Assembly: GCF_008123425.1 (NCBI RefSeq)
Contig: NZ_VSSS01000078.1
Coordinates: forward strand, 22,397-86,396
DNA from: Bradyrhizobium rifense
GTDB taxonomy: Bacteria > Pseudomonadota > Alphaproteobacteria > Rhizobiales > Xanthobacteraceae
DNA length: 64,000 nucleotides
Direction of reading: 5' to 3'
Position numbers and translations under genes: made by a program
The notes under the pieces: generated by a model
The model's database searches: none
Told to the model about the DNA's origin: nothing
What the model saw: the letters and a program-made list of their open reading frames with translations, nothing else
Part shown: one piece after another, positions 1 to 8,274 of the stretch
Layout: each line of letters starts with the position of its first letter
Position numbering within the stretch: the first letter of the stretch is position 1

Positions 1-61
1 GGTTCGGAGCTCCGTCCGCGTGCCGAGCGGCGCCGCGTGACGGCAGCCTGGTTGAGCTGCA

Positions 62-718
62 TCAGCCGTTGAATTCGTCGGCGTCGCCGCGCGGCCGTGT
101 GGGACCACGTTGCACGACCTGGGGCGTACGCATCTCGCTGCGCTCGCGTGGCGGACGTTCGGATGGCTCCCGACCCAGCTTGGCCCGCAGCTCCGTCAGG
201 TCGGTGAAGACGTCCGCCTGGCGGCGGAGCTCGTCGGCGACCATGGGCGGCTGGCTGGCGATGCTGGAGACGACGGTGACGCGGACGCTACGGCGCTGCA
301 CGGCTTCGACCAGGGGGCGGAAATCGCCGTCGCCGGAGAACAGGACCATCTCGTCGATCCGAGCGGCGAGCTCCATGACGTCGACCGCGAGCTCGATGTG
401 CATGTCGCCCTTGACTTTGCGGCGTCCGGAGGCGTCGACGTATTCCTTGGTCGCCTTGGTGACGACGGTGTAGCCGTTGTAGTCCAGCCAATCGACCAGC
501 GGCCGGATCGAGGAGTATTCCTGATCCTCGATGATGGGGGTGTAGTAGTAGGCCCGGAGCAGCGTGCCGCGGCCCTCGAATTCGCACAGGAGGCGCTTGT
601 AGTCGATGTCGAGCCCGAGCGACCTGGCGGTGGCGTAGAGATTAGGGCCATCGATGAAGAGAGCGATCCTGGTGGAGGTGGACGACATTCGGACGCGGCT
701 CGAATTGGTGCGGGGCAT
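62..718 (-). CDS. NYN domain (LabA/DUF88-like) protein
   Basis: The 218-residue product has the PIN-like NYN fold signature: a hydrophobic strand ending in FIDGPNLY near residue 25, a central stretch DMHIELAVDVMELA with acidic metal-ligand candidates, and LFSGDGDFRPLV near residue 128. Family members are Mg-dependent ribonucleases or RNA-binding proteins; the RNA target here is unknown. The C-terminal 40 residues are Arg/Pro-rich and probably disordered. The start is uncertain because neither ATG 718 nor ATG 688 has a clear ribosome-binding site. It has no obvious operon partner inside the window. Confidence 0.88.
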   Translation of the reverse strand: MPRTNSSRVRMSSTSTRIALFIDGPNLYATARSLGLDIDYKRLLCEFEGRGTLLRAYYYTPIIEDQEYSSIRPLVDWLDYNGYTVVTKATKEYVDASGRRKVKGDMHIELAVDVMELAARIDEMVLFSGDGDFRPLVEAVQRRSVRVTVVSSIASQPPMVADELRRQADVFTDLTELRAKLGREPSERPPRERSEMRTPQVVQRGPTRPRGDADEFNG

Positions 719-915
719 GCGCCGTCCGCACGGCTCTGGACTAACGAAGCAATGAAGTTGAGGCTGGGGCGGCCGTTAGCGGTTGCCGCTCACTCGCATT
801 CTTTCAGAATCCGAGCTCCGACGAGAAGAAAGTAGTCCCGTCCGTTTGCAGTTTCAAAACTTATTTCATTAAGAGTTGTTGAACCTGCCTGGAGAAGGGG
901 AGACAGACGATAGCG

Positions 916-1149
916 ATGCCGGACCGACTTCCGCTTTTCGATATCCGCCTCAGACAACGCCGCCGGGTGTGCAGGTGGGACCTGTGCACGACCGACGGCC
1001 TTGTCGTCATGCAGGGATCCGAAGGGAGCCGGACCGCCGCGAATTACCAGGCCAATCGCGCGCTTCTTCTGATGCTGTTGGCATCGGCGTCTCGGCAGGC
1101 TCGCCCGGTTGGGAGCCCTTCGCGGCGAAGCCGTTCATCCGCGAGGTGA
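916..1149 (+). CDS. small hypothetical protein
   Basis: A 77-residue ORF whose first 55 residues (LFDIRLRQRRR, then WDLCTTDGLVVMQGSE and ANRALLLMLL) resemble a small conserved protein type I recall from Bradyrhizobium genomes; its function is unknown. The C-terminus turns Arg/Ser-rich and may have lost its original end. A GGGGAG lies about 14 bases upstream, which is a weak ribosome-binding site. The neighbouring DNA holds only relics, so the gene may be decaying too. Confidence 0.45.
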   Translation: MPDRLPLFDIRLRQRRRVCRWDLCTTDGLVVMQGSEGSRTAANYQANRALLLMLLASASRQARPVGSPSRRSRSSAR

Positions 1150-1410
1150 GGGGAGGCAGCGCCTCCCCCGGTCAACACGATGGTCGGTAAGTTCGCGCTC
1201 CACTCGTCGCCGTTGAAGAAGGTCTGCCGGGCCGACTGAAGAACTAGCTGGTCGGGGGCGGCCGGTCTCGGCCAGCTGAACGCTTCTCCGTCTCCCACCT
1301 TGTGCCTGACGGCCGGAACGATCGGAGCTGGGCGCTTGGTCGGATGAGAGTTGCTGCGAGATGCACCTGTGCAACTCCCAAGATGCTGCAGAATAGGTGA
1401 TGGTCCCCTC

Positions 1411-1490
1411 GTCGAGGACGAAGAACCCTTGCGGGAGATGCTGGAAGAAACCCTGAGCGAGGCGGGCTTCGATAACCCTGAGCGGGTCAG
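1411..1490 (+). pseudogene. response-regulator receiver domain relic
   Basis: A short stretch reads LVEDEEPLREMLEETLSEAG, which matches the first strand, acidic pocket (EDE) and first helix of a CheY-like receiver domain. No start codon or further receiver motifs (the phosphoacceptor Asp, the conserved Thr/Ser or the Lys) follow. It meets antisense ISL3 transposase sequence, so it looks like the edge of a gene cut by an insertion element. Confidence 0.5.
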
Positions 1491-1640
1491 CTGGCGGACG
1501 GCTACGGCGGCGAACCACACGAAGGAGCGTATCCTTGCTTACCGGCAGCATCAGCCGTTTTGCGAAGCCTGCCGCCGGTCGTCCGCCAAGCGCCAGACCG
1601 AGGTGATGGACAATGGAGTCCAGCCTCGCCGTGCGTCGCG
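1465..1640 (-). mobile_element. ISL3-family transposase fragment
   Basis: Read on the minus strand, the stretch RRTARLDSIVHHLGLALGG followed by KRLMLPVSKDTLLRVVRR is characteristic of the region of ISL3-family transposases just before the DDE catalytic domain. Nothing upstream (zinc-finger part) or downstream (catalytic DDE part) can be followed in frame. It is a dead internal fragment abutting the response-regulator relic. Confidence 0.65.
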
Positions 1641-1674
1641 CTGATGGAGCCAGCACCCCTTCGAAGCGCTCTCG

Positions 1675-1690
1675 CTATGCGTCTTCGGCA
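1675..1690 (-). promoter_or_regulatory. orphan TGCCG-N5-GCATAG element
   Basis: Exact match to the 16-bp element found upstream of many genes between 8 and 38 kb. Here it is oriented towards the minus strand but precedes only the ISL3 relic, so it is an isolated copy, possibly left after gene loss or a chance match. Confidence 0.35.
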
Positions 1691-2070
1691 CGATCGCATA
1701 TGTTCCCAGAAAGGCACGAGGCAGAACATCTTCGAATTTCTGGTGAACTGAGGAGAACTTAACCGCCGTCACTTGTCAGTTCATATCTACTCATCCGTTA
1801 GACGACCTGAAAGCACGTATCGTTCAGCGAAACTGAGGTTATCGCCATATCGAGCGTGTCAACCTGTCAACCCTGTCAACCCAGCATTTGACGTGTGCTT
1901 CTGGAGCGATTTCGGGCCGCGCTGGGCGTACGGGGAGGGCGCGGGGAGGGACCACTTGCGAACGATACCCGGTCTGCTGCGGAAGGCAGACCTTGTTGGC
2001 GAGTTCCTCGGCGGTGGTTAAGGCCCACTTCCGGACTCATGCCGCGCGTGCCTTGCTTCGGAGGCGTGAG
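1691..2070. other. no gene seen
   Basis: About 380 bases between the relics and the SDR gene. ORFs here lack ribosome-binding sites and recognisable motifs. I see nothing functional. Confidence 0.4.
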
Positions 2071-2076
2071 CGTGCA

Positions 2077-2799
2077 TCAGAGCGGTCCGTTGACCGGCAG
2101 CAACGCGCCGGTGACGGCGCTGGCGGCGTCGCTCACCAGGAAGAGGATGACATCGGCGAGTTCCGTCGGCGCGACCCATTTGGCAGGATCGGCCTTCGGC
2201 ATGCTGGCGCGGTTTGCTGCGGTATCGATGACCGAGGGCAGCACCGCGTTCACGGTGATCCTGCCTTTCAACTCGGCAGCTAGGGACTCCGTCGGCTTGT
2301 GCACGCCCGCCTTCGACGCCCCATAAGGACCCATGCCGGAGCCGGCCTGCAGAGCGCCCATCGCGCCGATATTGACGATGCGCGCCGCCGGCGAGTTGAG
2401 AAGATGCGGGATCGCCGCGCGCGACGCGTTCAGCGCAGTCTCGACATTGAGAGCATACATGAGCTGCCAGGTCTTGGAATCGCCATCGGCAATAGTCTCG
2501 AAGGTAAAACCGCCGGCAATATTGATCAGCGCGTCGATCGCGCCGAAATGAGCGGCGGCGGCATCGACCGCCTTTTTCGCCTGTGCTGCGTCAGTCAAGT
2601 CGATGCGGCCGAACGCGACCTGCTTGGCGGTTGCCGCGAGCTGTGACGCAGCATGATCGATGCCTGCCACTCTCGCGCCGCGCGAAAGGGCTTCCTCGGC
2701 GACCACCTTCCCAAGCGCGCCCAGCGCGCCTGTGATGACAACGACTTTACCCTGTCCGCTTGCCCCAGATATGCTCACGTCACGCATCACGTCTTCCAT
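2077..2799 (-). CDS. SDR family NAD(P)-dependent oxidoreductase
   Basis: The 240-residue product is a classical short-chain dehydrogenase. The cofactor-binding motif is VVITGALGALG near residue 20, NIAGG follows the fourth strand, and the catalytic YGASK lies near residue 160. The usual Gly-rich fingerprint TGxxxGxG appears here as TGALGALG. Its start overlaps the 3' end of the upstream aldehyde dehydrogenase by 13 bases, so the two are probably translated together. This suggests an alcohol/aldehyde oxidation module, perhaps for aromatic (lignin-type) compounds given the partner. The substrate cannot be read from the sequence. Confidence 0.92.
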   Translation of the reverse strand: MEDVMRDVSISGASGQGKVVVITGALGALGKVVAEEALSRGARVAGIDHAASQLAATAKQVAFGRIDLTDAAQAKKAVDAAAAHFGAIDALINIAGGFTFETIADGDSKTWQLMYALNVETALNASRAAIPHLLNSPAARIVNIGAMGALQAGSGMGPYGASKAGVHKPTESLAAELKGRITVNAVLPSVIDTAANRASMPKADPAKWVAPTELADVILFLVSDAASAVTGALLPVNGPL

Positions 2800-4232
2800 T
2801 TGATCATCGTCTGCAGGACGCTCATTGCGCGGCCCGCGTAGGGCGGCTGAAAGAGCATTTGGATCGGGGAGAGAGGGCCCTGGTAGAAGACCGGGCGCAA
2901 TTTTGAAAAGGTGTTGAACCCCTCGCGCGCGTGGTAGTGGCCCATGCCGCTCGCCCCGACCCCACCGAATGGCAGGTCGTGCTGGCCGACGTGCAGGAGA
3001 GCTTCATTGACCGACACGCCACCCGACATGACCCGCGAGATGTAGAAGTCGCGCAGCTCGGCATTGTGAGTGAATGGATAGATTGCCAACGGGCGGTCGT
3101 GACTATTGATATAGTCGGCGACATCCTGCCGATCTGTATACGTCTTGATCGGCAAGATCGGGCCAAAGATCTCGCGCTGCATGACAATCATGTCTTCCGT
3201 CGGATTTAGCACGAGATGCGGTGCAAATTTGCGGCGCTTCGCGTCCGGAATCTGCTGTTCCGCAAGATTGACCAGGACCGCGCCCTTTGTACGGGCATCC
3301 TCCAGCGTCGCCTGCAGCCGCGTGAAAGACCGTTCATCGATGATCGACGTGTAGTCCTGGCCGTTGATGTCCGGGAAGCGGTCGGCAAACAGTCGCCGGC
3401 AATGGCGGACGAACTCGTCCTCACTCCCTTTGGGCAGAAACATGTAGTCGACATTCGTACAGATCTGACCGGCATTGAACATCTTCACCCAGAGAATGCG
3501 CTCCGCCGCTGTTTTGACCGGGAAGTCAGGCCCAACAATCGCAGGTGCCTTGCCGCCCAGTTCAAGCGTGACAGGGGTGAGGTTGCGGGCCGCGTTGGCC
3601 ATGACCGAGCGACCGGTAGCACCGGATCCCGTGAACAGCAGATGGTCGAAGGGCAATGACGAGAATCCCGGTCCTCGTCCGCCGCCATCCTCGAAGAAGG
3701 CAAGCTTGTCGACCGAAAAATACTTCGGGGAAACGCGCATGAGAACCTTTGCGAGCGCTTTTGAATTCTCCGACATCTTGACCATCGCTCGATTGCCGGC
3801 CGCCAGAATCGCTGCGAGCGGGCAGAAGCTGAGGTTCAGCGGGAAATTCCAGGGGACGATGACCCCGACAACGCCGAGCGGCTGCGGGATGACACGATTC
3901 CGCGCGAGCGGATAGGTCATGAAGTCGACGTGTCTGCGCTGCGGCTTCATCCACGATTTCAAACGTTTGACCGCATCGGCGATGGTCTCCAGGACCACGA
4001 AATATTCCGCAAACAGGGTCTCGAATTCGGACCGGTTGCCGTAGTCAGCGTTGATCGCTGCCACCAACTCGTCCTTGTTATCCTTCAGCAGACGCGCCAG
4101 CGACTTCAAGTCAGCAATCCGCTGGGCATAGGATGGCTCAGGCGCCCCCAAATACGCGGCGCGCTGCCTCTCGAAGCAGGCCTGGAATTCGGTGGGAATG
4201 TCGATCGAACGGGAAATAACCGGCGCGTTCAT
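2787..4232 (-). CDS. calB: coniferyl-aldehyde-dehydrogenase-type ALDH
   Basis: A 481-residue aldehyde dehydrogenase. The general-base Glu lies in LELGGKAPAIV near residue 222 and the catalytic Cys in FNAGQICTNVDYMF near residue 256. The ICTNVDYMF surround and the length are typical of the coniferyl aldehyde dehydrogenase group, which oxidises coniferyl aldehyde to ferulate with NAD(P). It overlaps the SDR gene downstream. The family call is firm; the coniferyl substrate is by resemblance only. Confidence 0.85.
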   Translation of the reverse strand: MNAPVISRSIDIPTEFQACFERQRAAYLGAPEPSYAQRIADLKSLARLLKDNKDELVAAINADYGNRSEFETLFAEYFVVLETIADAVKRLKSWMKPQRRHVDFMTYPLARNRVIPQPLGVVGVIVPWNFPLNLSFCPLAAILAAGNRAMVKMSENSKALAKVLMRVSPKYFSVDKLAFFEDGGGRGPGFSSLPFDHLLFTGSGATGRSVMANAARNLTPVTLELGGKAPAIVGPDFPVKTAAERILWVKMFNAGQICTNVDYMFLPKGSEDEFVRHCRRLFADRFPDINGQDYTSIIDERSFTRLQATLEDARTKGAVLVNLAEQQIPDAKRRKFAPHLVLNPTEDMIVMQREIFGPILPIKTYTDRQDVADYINSHDRPLAIYPFTHNAELRDFYISRVMSGGVSVNEALLHVGQHDLPFGGVGASGMGHYHAREGFNTFSKLRPVFYQGPLSPIQMLFQPPYAGRAMSVLQTMIKWKT

Positions 4233-4320
4233 GATGTTCCCTTTCTCTTGGTTTCTTCCTCTTGGGTTCTTCGCGCGTCCTCCAAGCGAAATAAAGGGCG
4301 CGTGCGTGACCGTGACTGGA

Positions 4321-4530
4321 TCAACTCCAACTCAGTGCATGCTTGCATTCGCATGAACGGAGCCAGGCCCCTTCATCCATGATCCGCTTGATGGCGTGAG
4401 CGCAGCGGCCGCATTGGGCGCTGCATCCGAGGCAGGAATACACCTCGCTCATGCGGGGCCGTCGTGCCTCCTTTACGACCACCGAGCGCACCTGATGGTC
4501 GCTGAACACATTGCAAGAACAGACGATCAT
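4321..4530 (-). CDS. bfd: Bfd-like [2Fe-2S] ferredoxin
   Basis: A 69-residue protein beginning MIVCSCNVFSD with a later SCLGCSAQCGRCA. The C-x-C and C-x2-C cysteines are the cluster ligands of BFD-type [2Fe-2S] domains (bacterioferritin-associated ferredoxin), which reduce bacterioferritin to release iron. AGGAG lies 6 bases before the ATG. A small membrane-protein gene ends only 9 bases upstream, so they form a likely operon. No bacterioferritin gene is visible nearby. Confidence 0.85.
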   Translation of the reverse strand: MIVCSCNVFSDHQVRSVVVKEARRPRMSEVYSCLGCSAQCGRCAHAIKRIMDEGAWLRSCECKHALSWS

Positions 4531-4539
4531 CGTCTTCTC

Positions 4540-4671
4540 CTAGCCAATACCAACAAGTCGGACGAAGAGCGCCGCAAGCGCGGTGCTCCACCCGGCCGCA
4601 AGCACAATGGTTTCCAGTCGCGCCCTCTCGGCATAATCGGGAGGACGCGCGGGGACTGGACGGATAGGCAT
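4540..4671 (-). CDS. small single-span membrane protein
   Basis: A 43-residue ORF with a polar, Pro-rich N-terminus (DYAERARLET) and one hydrophobic segment to the C-terminus (about residues 22-43). The strong GGAGGGAG about 6 bases upstream of ATG 4671 is why I prefer this start over an upstream in-frame one. It lies 9 bases before the Bfd-like gene. Function unknown; a membrane partner for iron handling is only a guess from position. Confidence 0.55.
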   Translation of the reverse strand: MPIRPVPARPPDYAERARLETIVLAAGWSTALAALFVRLVGIG

Positions 4672-4779
4672 TCCAGCTCCCTCCGAGGCATCGCGAACAC
4701 CTAGTGCTGCGCCTCGATTCGCGACCCAATTCGCGACCCACACGGGAGCAACCAGCACGTCGAACCCGGCGCGGGACGT

Positions 4780-5676
4780 TCATGCGACTTCGTGTTTGGC
4801 TTTGGTCTGCAGGTCGGCCTCGGTGAAGCCACAGCCGCCGGGGCGCAGCGCCGAATGCTCGCGCCTGGAGTGGACCAGCGGGTAGAACATCTGCGTCGTC
4901 CAGCGCTCCGGGCCAAACAGGATATCGTCCTGCAGGCCGATCTTGGCCGGATATTTGCGTGTGATATGCGCCGTGCCGAACAGCACGTCCCAGAAGAACA
5001 GCAGGTTGCCGAAGTTGCCCTTGTAGTGGCCGATTCCATCTTCGTTGGTGAGCGCGTGGTGCGCCCAGTGCGTGGCCGGCGTGGAGATGATACGCTCCAG
5101 CACCCACATCAGCGGATGCAGCGCTCGGATGCGATACAGCGGCGCGTCCCACGCCCAGGCGCAGTGCGCGCCGAGGATGACCGCCAGCTTGACCACTAGG
5201 TACGCCGCGTAGACCGGGCCGAAACCAAGATACACCGCCACGCCGCCGATCCACAGGCCCGGCATCATCAGGTAGTAAAAGAAGTTGTTGCGGTAGGTAA
5301 TGCGCACGCTCATGTAGGCCGCGCTGTGGTGCGCGCGGTGCAGCGGCCACAGCAGCGGCGTGTGCGAGGCGCGGTGCCAGAGGTACTGCGTGAGGTCGTC
5401 GCCGATCAGCAGCAGGCCGGCCATGGCCCACCACGGCAGGTTGGCCCAGGCGTCGTGTTGCGCGGGCATCAGCCAGTTACACAGCGCGTTGCTGCCCAGC
5501 AGTGCGATCGGCTGGGTGATGGCGAGCAGGCTGACGAACATCAGCACCTCCAGCCAGGCGTCGTTGGCTGTCGCATTGCCGCGCACGAGGGCTTGGTAGT
5601 GCCGGGTGATGAACTCCATCGCGGCAAATCCCAGGATGCAGGCGCCGATCAGCAGGTATTCCAGTTGCGAGCTCAT
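4780..5676 (-). CDS. sterol desaturase / fatty acid hydroxylase family protein
   Basis: A membrane protein of 298 residues from ATG 5676, chosen because TAGGAG sits 10 bases upstream. It carries the three His clusters of this di-iron family: HRASH, then HRAHH, and the C-terminal THWAHH with a further His in GIGHYKGNFG. Several hydrophobic segments span the first 120 residues. Family members hydroxylate or desaturate lipids using O2. It is divergent from a LysR gene 115 bases away that probably regulates it. Confidence 0.9.
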   Translation of the reverse strand: MSSQLEYLLIGACILGFAAMEFITRHYQALVRGNATANDAWLEVLMFVSLLAITQPIALLGSNALCNWLMPAQHDAWANLPWWAMAGLLLIGDDLTQYLWHRASHTPLLWPLHRAHHSAAYMSVRITYRNNFFYYLMMPGLWIGGVAVYLGFGPVYAAYLVVKLAVILGAHCAWAWDAPLYRIRALHPLMWVLERIISTPATHWAHHALTNEDGIGHYKGNFGNLLFFWDVLFGTAHITRKYPAKIGLQDDILFGPERWTTQMFYPLVHSRREHSALRPGGCGFTEADLQTKAKHEVA

Positions 5677-5746
5677 GTGGGGGCGTCTCCTACCGTTCTC
5701 ATCTTTGTTTTGTGAGCGCGACATTAGAAGTCGCATCCTGATGCGT

Positions 5747-5779
5747 CCAATGCATAGTTAGCATCATTCTAATGCATGG
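5747..5779. promoter_or_regulatory. putative LysR operator
   Basis: An imperfect inverted repeat, CCAATGCATAG at 5747-5757 and CTAATGCATGG at 5769-5779, lies in the divergent intergenic region between the hydroxylase and LysR genes. Dyads in such positions are the usual binding sites of LysR proteins. Confidence 0.45.
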
Positions 5780-5790
5780 AGAGCAACGCC

Positions 5791-6696
5791 ATGGATTTGC
5801 GCCGCCTGAGCCACGCCGTCGCGCTTGCCGACACTCTGCATTTCGCCCGCGCCGCCGAAGCCGTCCACTTGAGCCAGCCGGCCTTTAGCCGCAGCATCCA
5901 GGCCATCGAGAGCGACCTGGGTATCCGCCTGTTCGAACGCGACGTGGGTGATGTCCGCCCCACCCGGGCCGGCGAGTTCGTCATCGAGCGGGCGCGCAAA
6001 CTTCTGTTCGAGGCACGTTGCCTGCAGCGCGACGTGGATCTTTACCGCGACAGCCGGCTCGGCGGCGCGGCCTTCGGTGTAGGGCCGCTGTTGACGGCCA
6101 CCCTGATGCCACGCGCGCTTGTGGCGCTGCGCCGCCAGCACCCGCAGGTGGCGCTGCGCATGGAGGTCGGCAACTCGGTGCAGTTGCTGGAGAGCCTGCG
6201 TATCGAGAGCATCGAGTTCTTTGCCGCCGATGTGCGCGACATGCCCAGGGATGCCGCGCTCGACATACAGCTGATCGGGGGGCAACCGGCCAATTTGTAT
6301 GTGCGGGCAGGCCATCCGCTGGCTGGGCGCGAGCACACGCTGCAGGAAGTCTGGGCGTACGGTCTTGCGGTACCTACGCTGCTGAGCCCCTCAACCGTTG
6401 AACTGGCCGCCTTACTGGGCCTGCCTGAGGGCCAGGAGGCCACCATTGCGCTCGAGTGCGACAACTACGGCATACTCAAGACAATCGCGCTCACCACAGA
6501 TACCATTCTAGGTGCGACGGACGCGGCGGTACGGGAGGAGCTGGAATCCGGAGCGCTCGTCCGGCTTGTCGTGCAGGGCTGGCTGTCGCTACCGTCGAGC
6601 ACGGGCATCGTGCGTTTACGGGGGAGAACCTCGTCGCCGGCAGCCAAGGCAGCCATTGCAGCGATTGTGCGGGCCGCTGGCGAGATCAACGTCTAG
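5791..6696 (+). CDS. LysR family transcriptional regulator
   Basis: A 301-residue LysR protein with an N-terminal winged helix-turn-helix (SHAVALADTLHFARAAEAVH, then LSQPAFSRSIQAIE) and a C-terminal effector-binding domain. I start it at ATG 5791, with GGAGAG upstream; the in-frame ATG 5776 would lie inside the putative operator. It is divergent from the hydroxylase gene, which suggests local control of that gene. The inducer is unknown. Confidence 0.93.
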   Translation: MDLRRLSHAVALADTLHFARAAEAVHLSQPAFSRSIQAIESDLGIRLFERDVGDVRPTRAGEFVIERARKLLFEARCLQRDVDLYRDSRLGGAAFGVGPLLTATLMPRALVALRRQHPQVALRMEVGNSVQLLESLRIESIEFFAADVRDMPRDAALDIQLIGGQPANLYVRAGHPLAGREHTLQEVWAYGLAVPTLLSPSTVELAALLGLPEGQEATIALECDNYGILKTIALTTDTILGATDAAVREELESGALVRLVVQGWLSLPSSTGIVRLRGRTSSPAAKAAIAAIVRAAGEINV

Positions 6697-6993
6697 GCGC
6701 CTGGCCCTCTTTTCAGGTACCTCGTGGCCGGCGCCCCCTCGATCCTGTCATCGGGCGACGCATCGGAGCTGTTAACAGCAACCCCGCGCTGGACTTCACA
6801 GCACACCGGACAGCCGACGGCACCCAAACTCGACCAGCATCCCATCGCCGGTAGTCTTGACGACGCGCCCACGATTTGAGCTCTTGTACGATCGATGAGA
6901 GTATCGCGGATTGTTTTAAATTAGGCCAGCGGGCCTTCTTCGTCAGAGCCCATTAAACGGCCGGCGCAGGTTATCGTCAACTTGCGTTGAGCT
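6697..6993. other. no gene seen
   Basis: About 300 bases between the convergent LysR and FGE genes. No ORF with a ribosome-binding site and no clear terminator stem followed by a T-run. Confidence 0.4.
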
Positions 6994-7980
6994 TCACCGT
7001 GCTCCTGCTCCCCTGGAAATACACCTGAACCCGACATGGCTGGCCGACGTATCGATCGGCTCGGCATGACGTGCTGCCGGCCGATAACGACGGCAATAGT
7101 TGGGCGCGCACAGATGCGAGCCGCCCTTGAGCACCTTGCGTGGAATCTTGATCTTCGGGTCACGCGGATCATAGCTCGCGCCCTCCGGGCCGCCGCGGGG
7201 ATTCTGCGGAATGCAACATGCCTTCGGCGCATCCGCTTCATGCTTTGGCGAATACCAATCGGTCGTCCACTCCCAGACGTTTCCAATCATATCATGCAGG
7301 CCGTAGCCGTTGGCCGGAAATGCAGTGACCGGCGAGGTTCGTTCGAAACCGTCGGTTGCGAGATTCTCATGCGGGAAATTGCCCTGCCAAGTGTTTGCCA
7401 TGTGCTTGCCAGCAGGCGTTAGTTCATCGCCCCACGCGAATTCGGCGTCGTCCAATCCGCCGCGCGCGGCGAGCTCCCATTCGGCTTCGGTCGGCAATTC
7501 CTTGCCGGCCCATTTGGCGTAGGCTTCGACGTCACGGTAAGCGACGTGAATGACCGGATGGTCGTCGAGCCCGCGGATATTGCTGTGGCGGCCATAAGGC
7601 CGGCGCCAGCTGGCGCCGAATGCGAACGTCCACCATTCACCCCAGTAACGCAGGTCAACAGCCTCCTTGGGAGGAGTGAAGACCAGCGAGCCGGCCTTGA
7701 GCATGTGGGGTAAGGCGTTGGGATAGTCCTTCGCGTCGGGCGTCACCTCGGCGAAGGTGACGTAGCCGGTCGCATTGATGAACTCGCGAAACTGGCGATT
7801 GGTGACGGGCGTCCGGTCTATCCAGAAGCCATCTACCGTGACCCGGTGAACCGGGGCTTCCTCCGGGTAATGCTTGTCCGAGCCCATGCGAAACGTGCCG
7901 CCCGGCACGTATACCATCCCCGCATCCGCGGGACGCGTGAGCGATTGACCCGGATGGAATTTCGTATCGGTGAAATTCAT
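6994..7980 (-). CDS. formylglycine-generating enzyme (sulfatase-modifying factor)
   Basis: A 328-residue SUMF1/FGE-family protein. It opens the domain with VYVPGGTFRMGSD, continues through PVHRVTVDGFWIDRTPVTN and NVWEWTTDWY, and ends with GGSHLCAPNYCRRYRPAAR, whose two cysteines (about 291 and 296) match the copper-binding catalytic pair of true FGEs. The enzyme oxidises the sulfatase active-site Cys to formylglycine. GGAG lies 7 bases before the start. It follows two sulfatase genes on the same strand, and its own upstream region has a regulon element at 8053. No signal peptide is obvious, so it probably acts in the cytoplasm before export. Confidence 0.93.
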   Translation of the reverse strand: MNFTDTKFHPGQSLTRPADAGMVYVPGGTFRMGSDKHYPEEAPVHRVTVDGFWIDRTPVTNRQFREFINATGYVTFAEVTPDAKDYPNALPHMLKAGSLVFTPPKEAVDLRYWGEWWTFAFGASWRRPYGRHSNIRGLDDHPVIHVAYRDVEAYAKWAGKELPTEAEWELAARGGLDDAEFAWGDELTPAGKHMANTWQGNFPHENLATDGFERTSPVTAFPANGYGLHDMIGNVWEWTTDWYSPKHEADAPKACCIPQNPRGGPEGASYDPRDPKIKIPRKVLKGGSHLCAPNYCRRYRPAARHAEPIDTSASHVGFRCISRGAGAR

Positions 7981-8052
7981 TTCAAACTCCGGCCCGTTCC
8001 AATAAGCGCCTTCATTTCGACGACGATATTGCCCGAGCGGCGGCCCTCGTCA

Positions 8053-8068
8053 CTATGCGAATTCGGCA
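8053..8068 (-). promoter_or_regulatory. TGCCG-N5-GCATAG element before FGE
   Basis: Exact copy of the regulon element in the orientation of the FGE gene, 72 bases from its start codon. Confidence 0.7.
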
Positions 8069-8274
8069 GAAACGCCGATGGCGCGTTATCGTAGTCATTT
8101 CCCGGGCCCCTGGAATATATCGATAGAGTCACTTGGCGCCCAGGATGGACTGGGGGGTTGGGTCACGAGCATCAGACCCGGGATCACTCCGGCAAAACCT
8201 TGAAGGAGAAGCCACCAGGTGCTCGACTTCCGAGGCAGCAACGCGATGTTGGTCATGACGAGAGTTCCCCCCTG

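Noticed and set aside
1044..1520. A 158-codon minus-strand frame
   Set aside because: Low-complexity Ser/Arg-rich; it overlaps antisense the response-regulator relic and has no ribosome-binding site.
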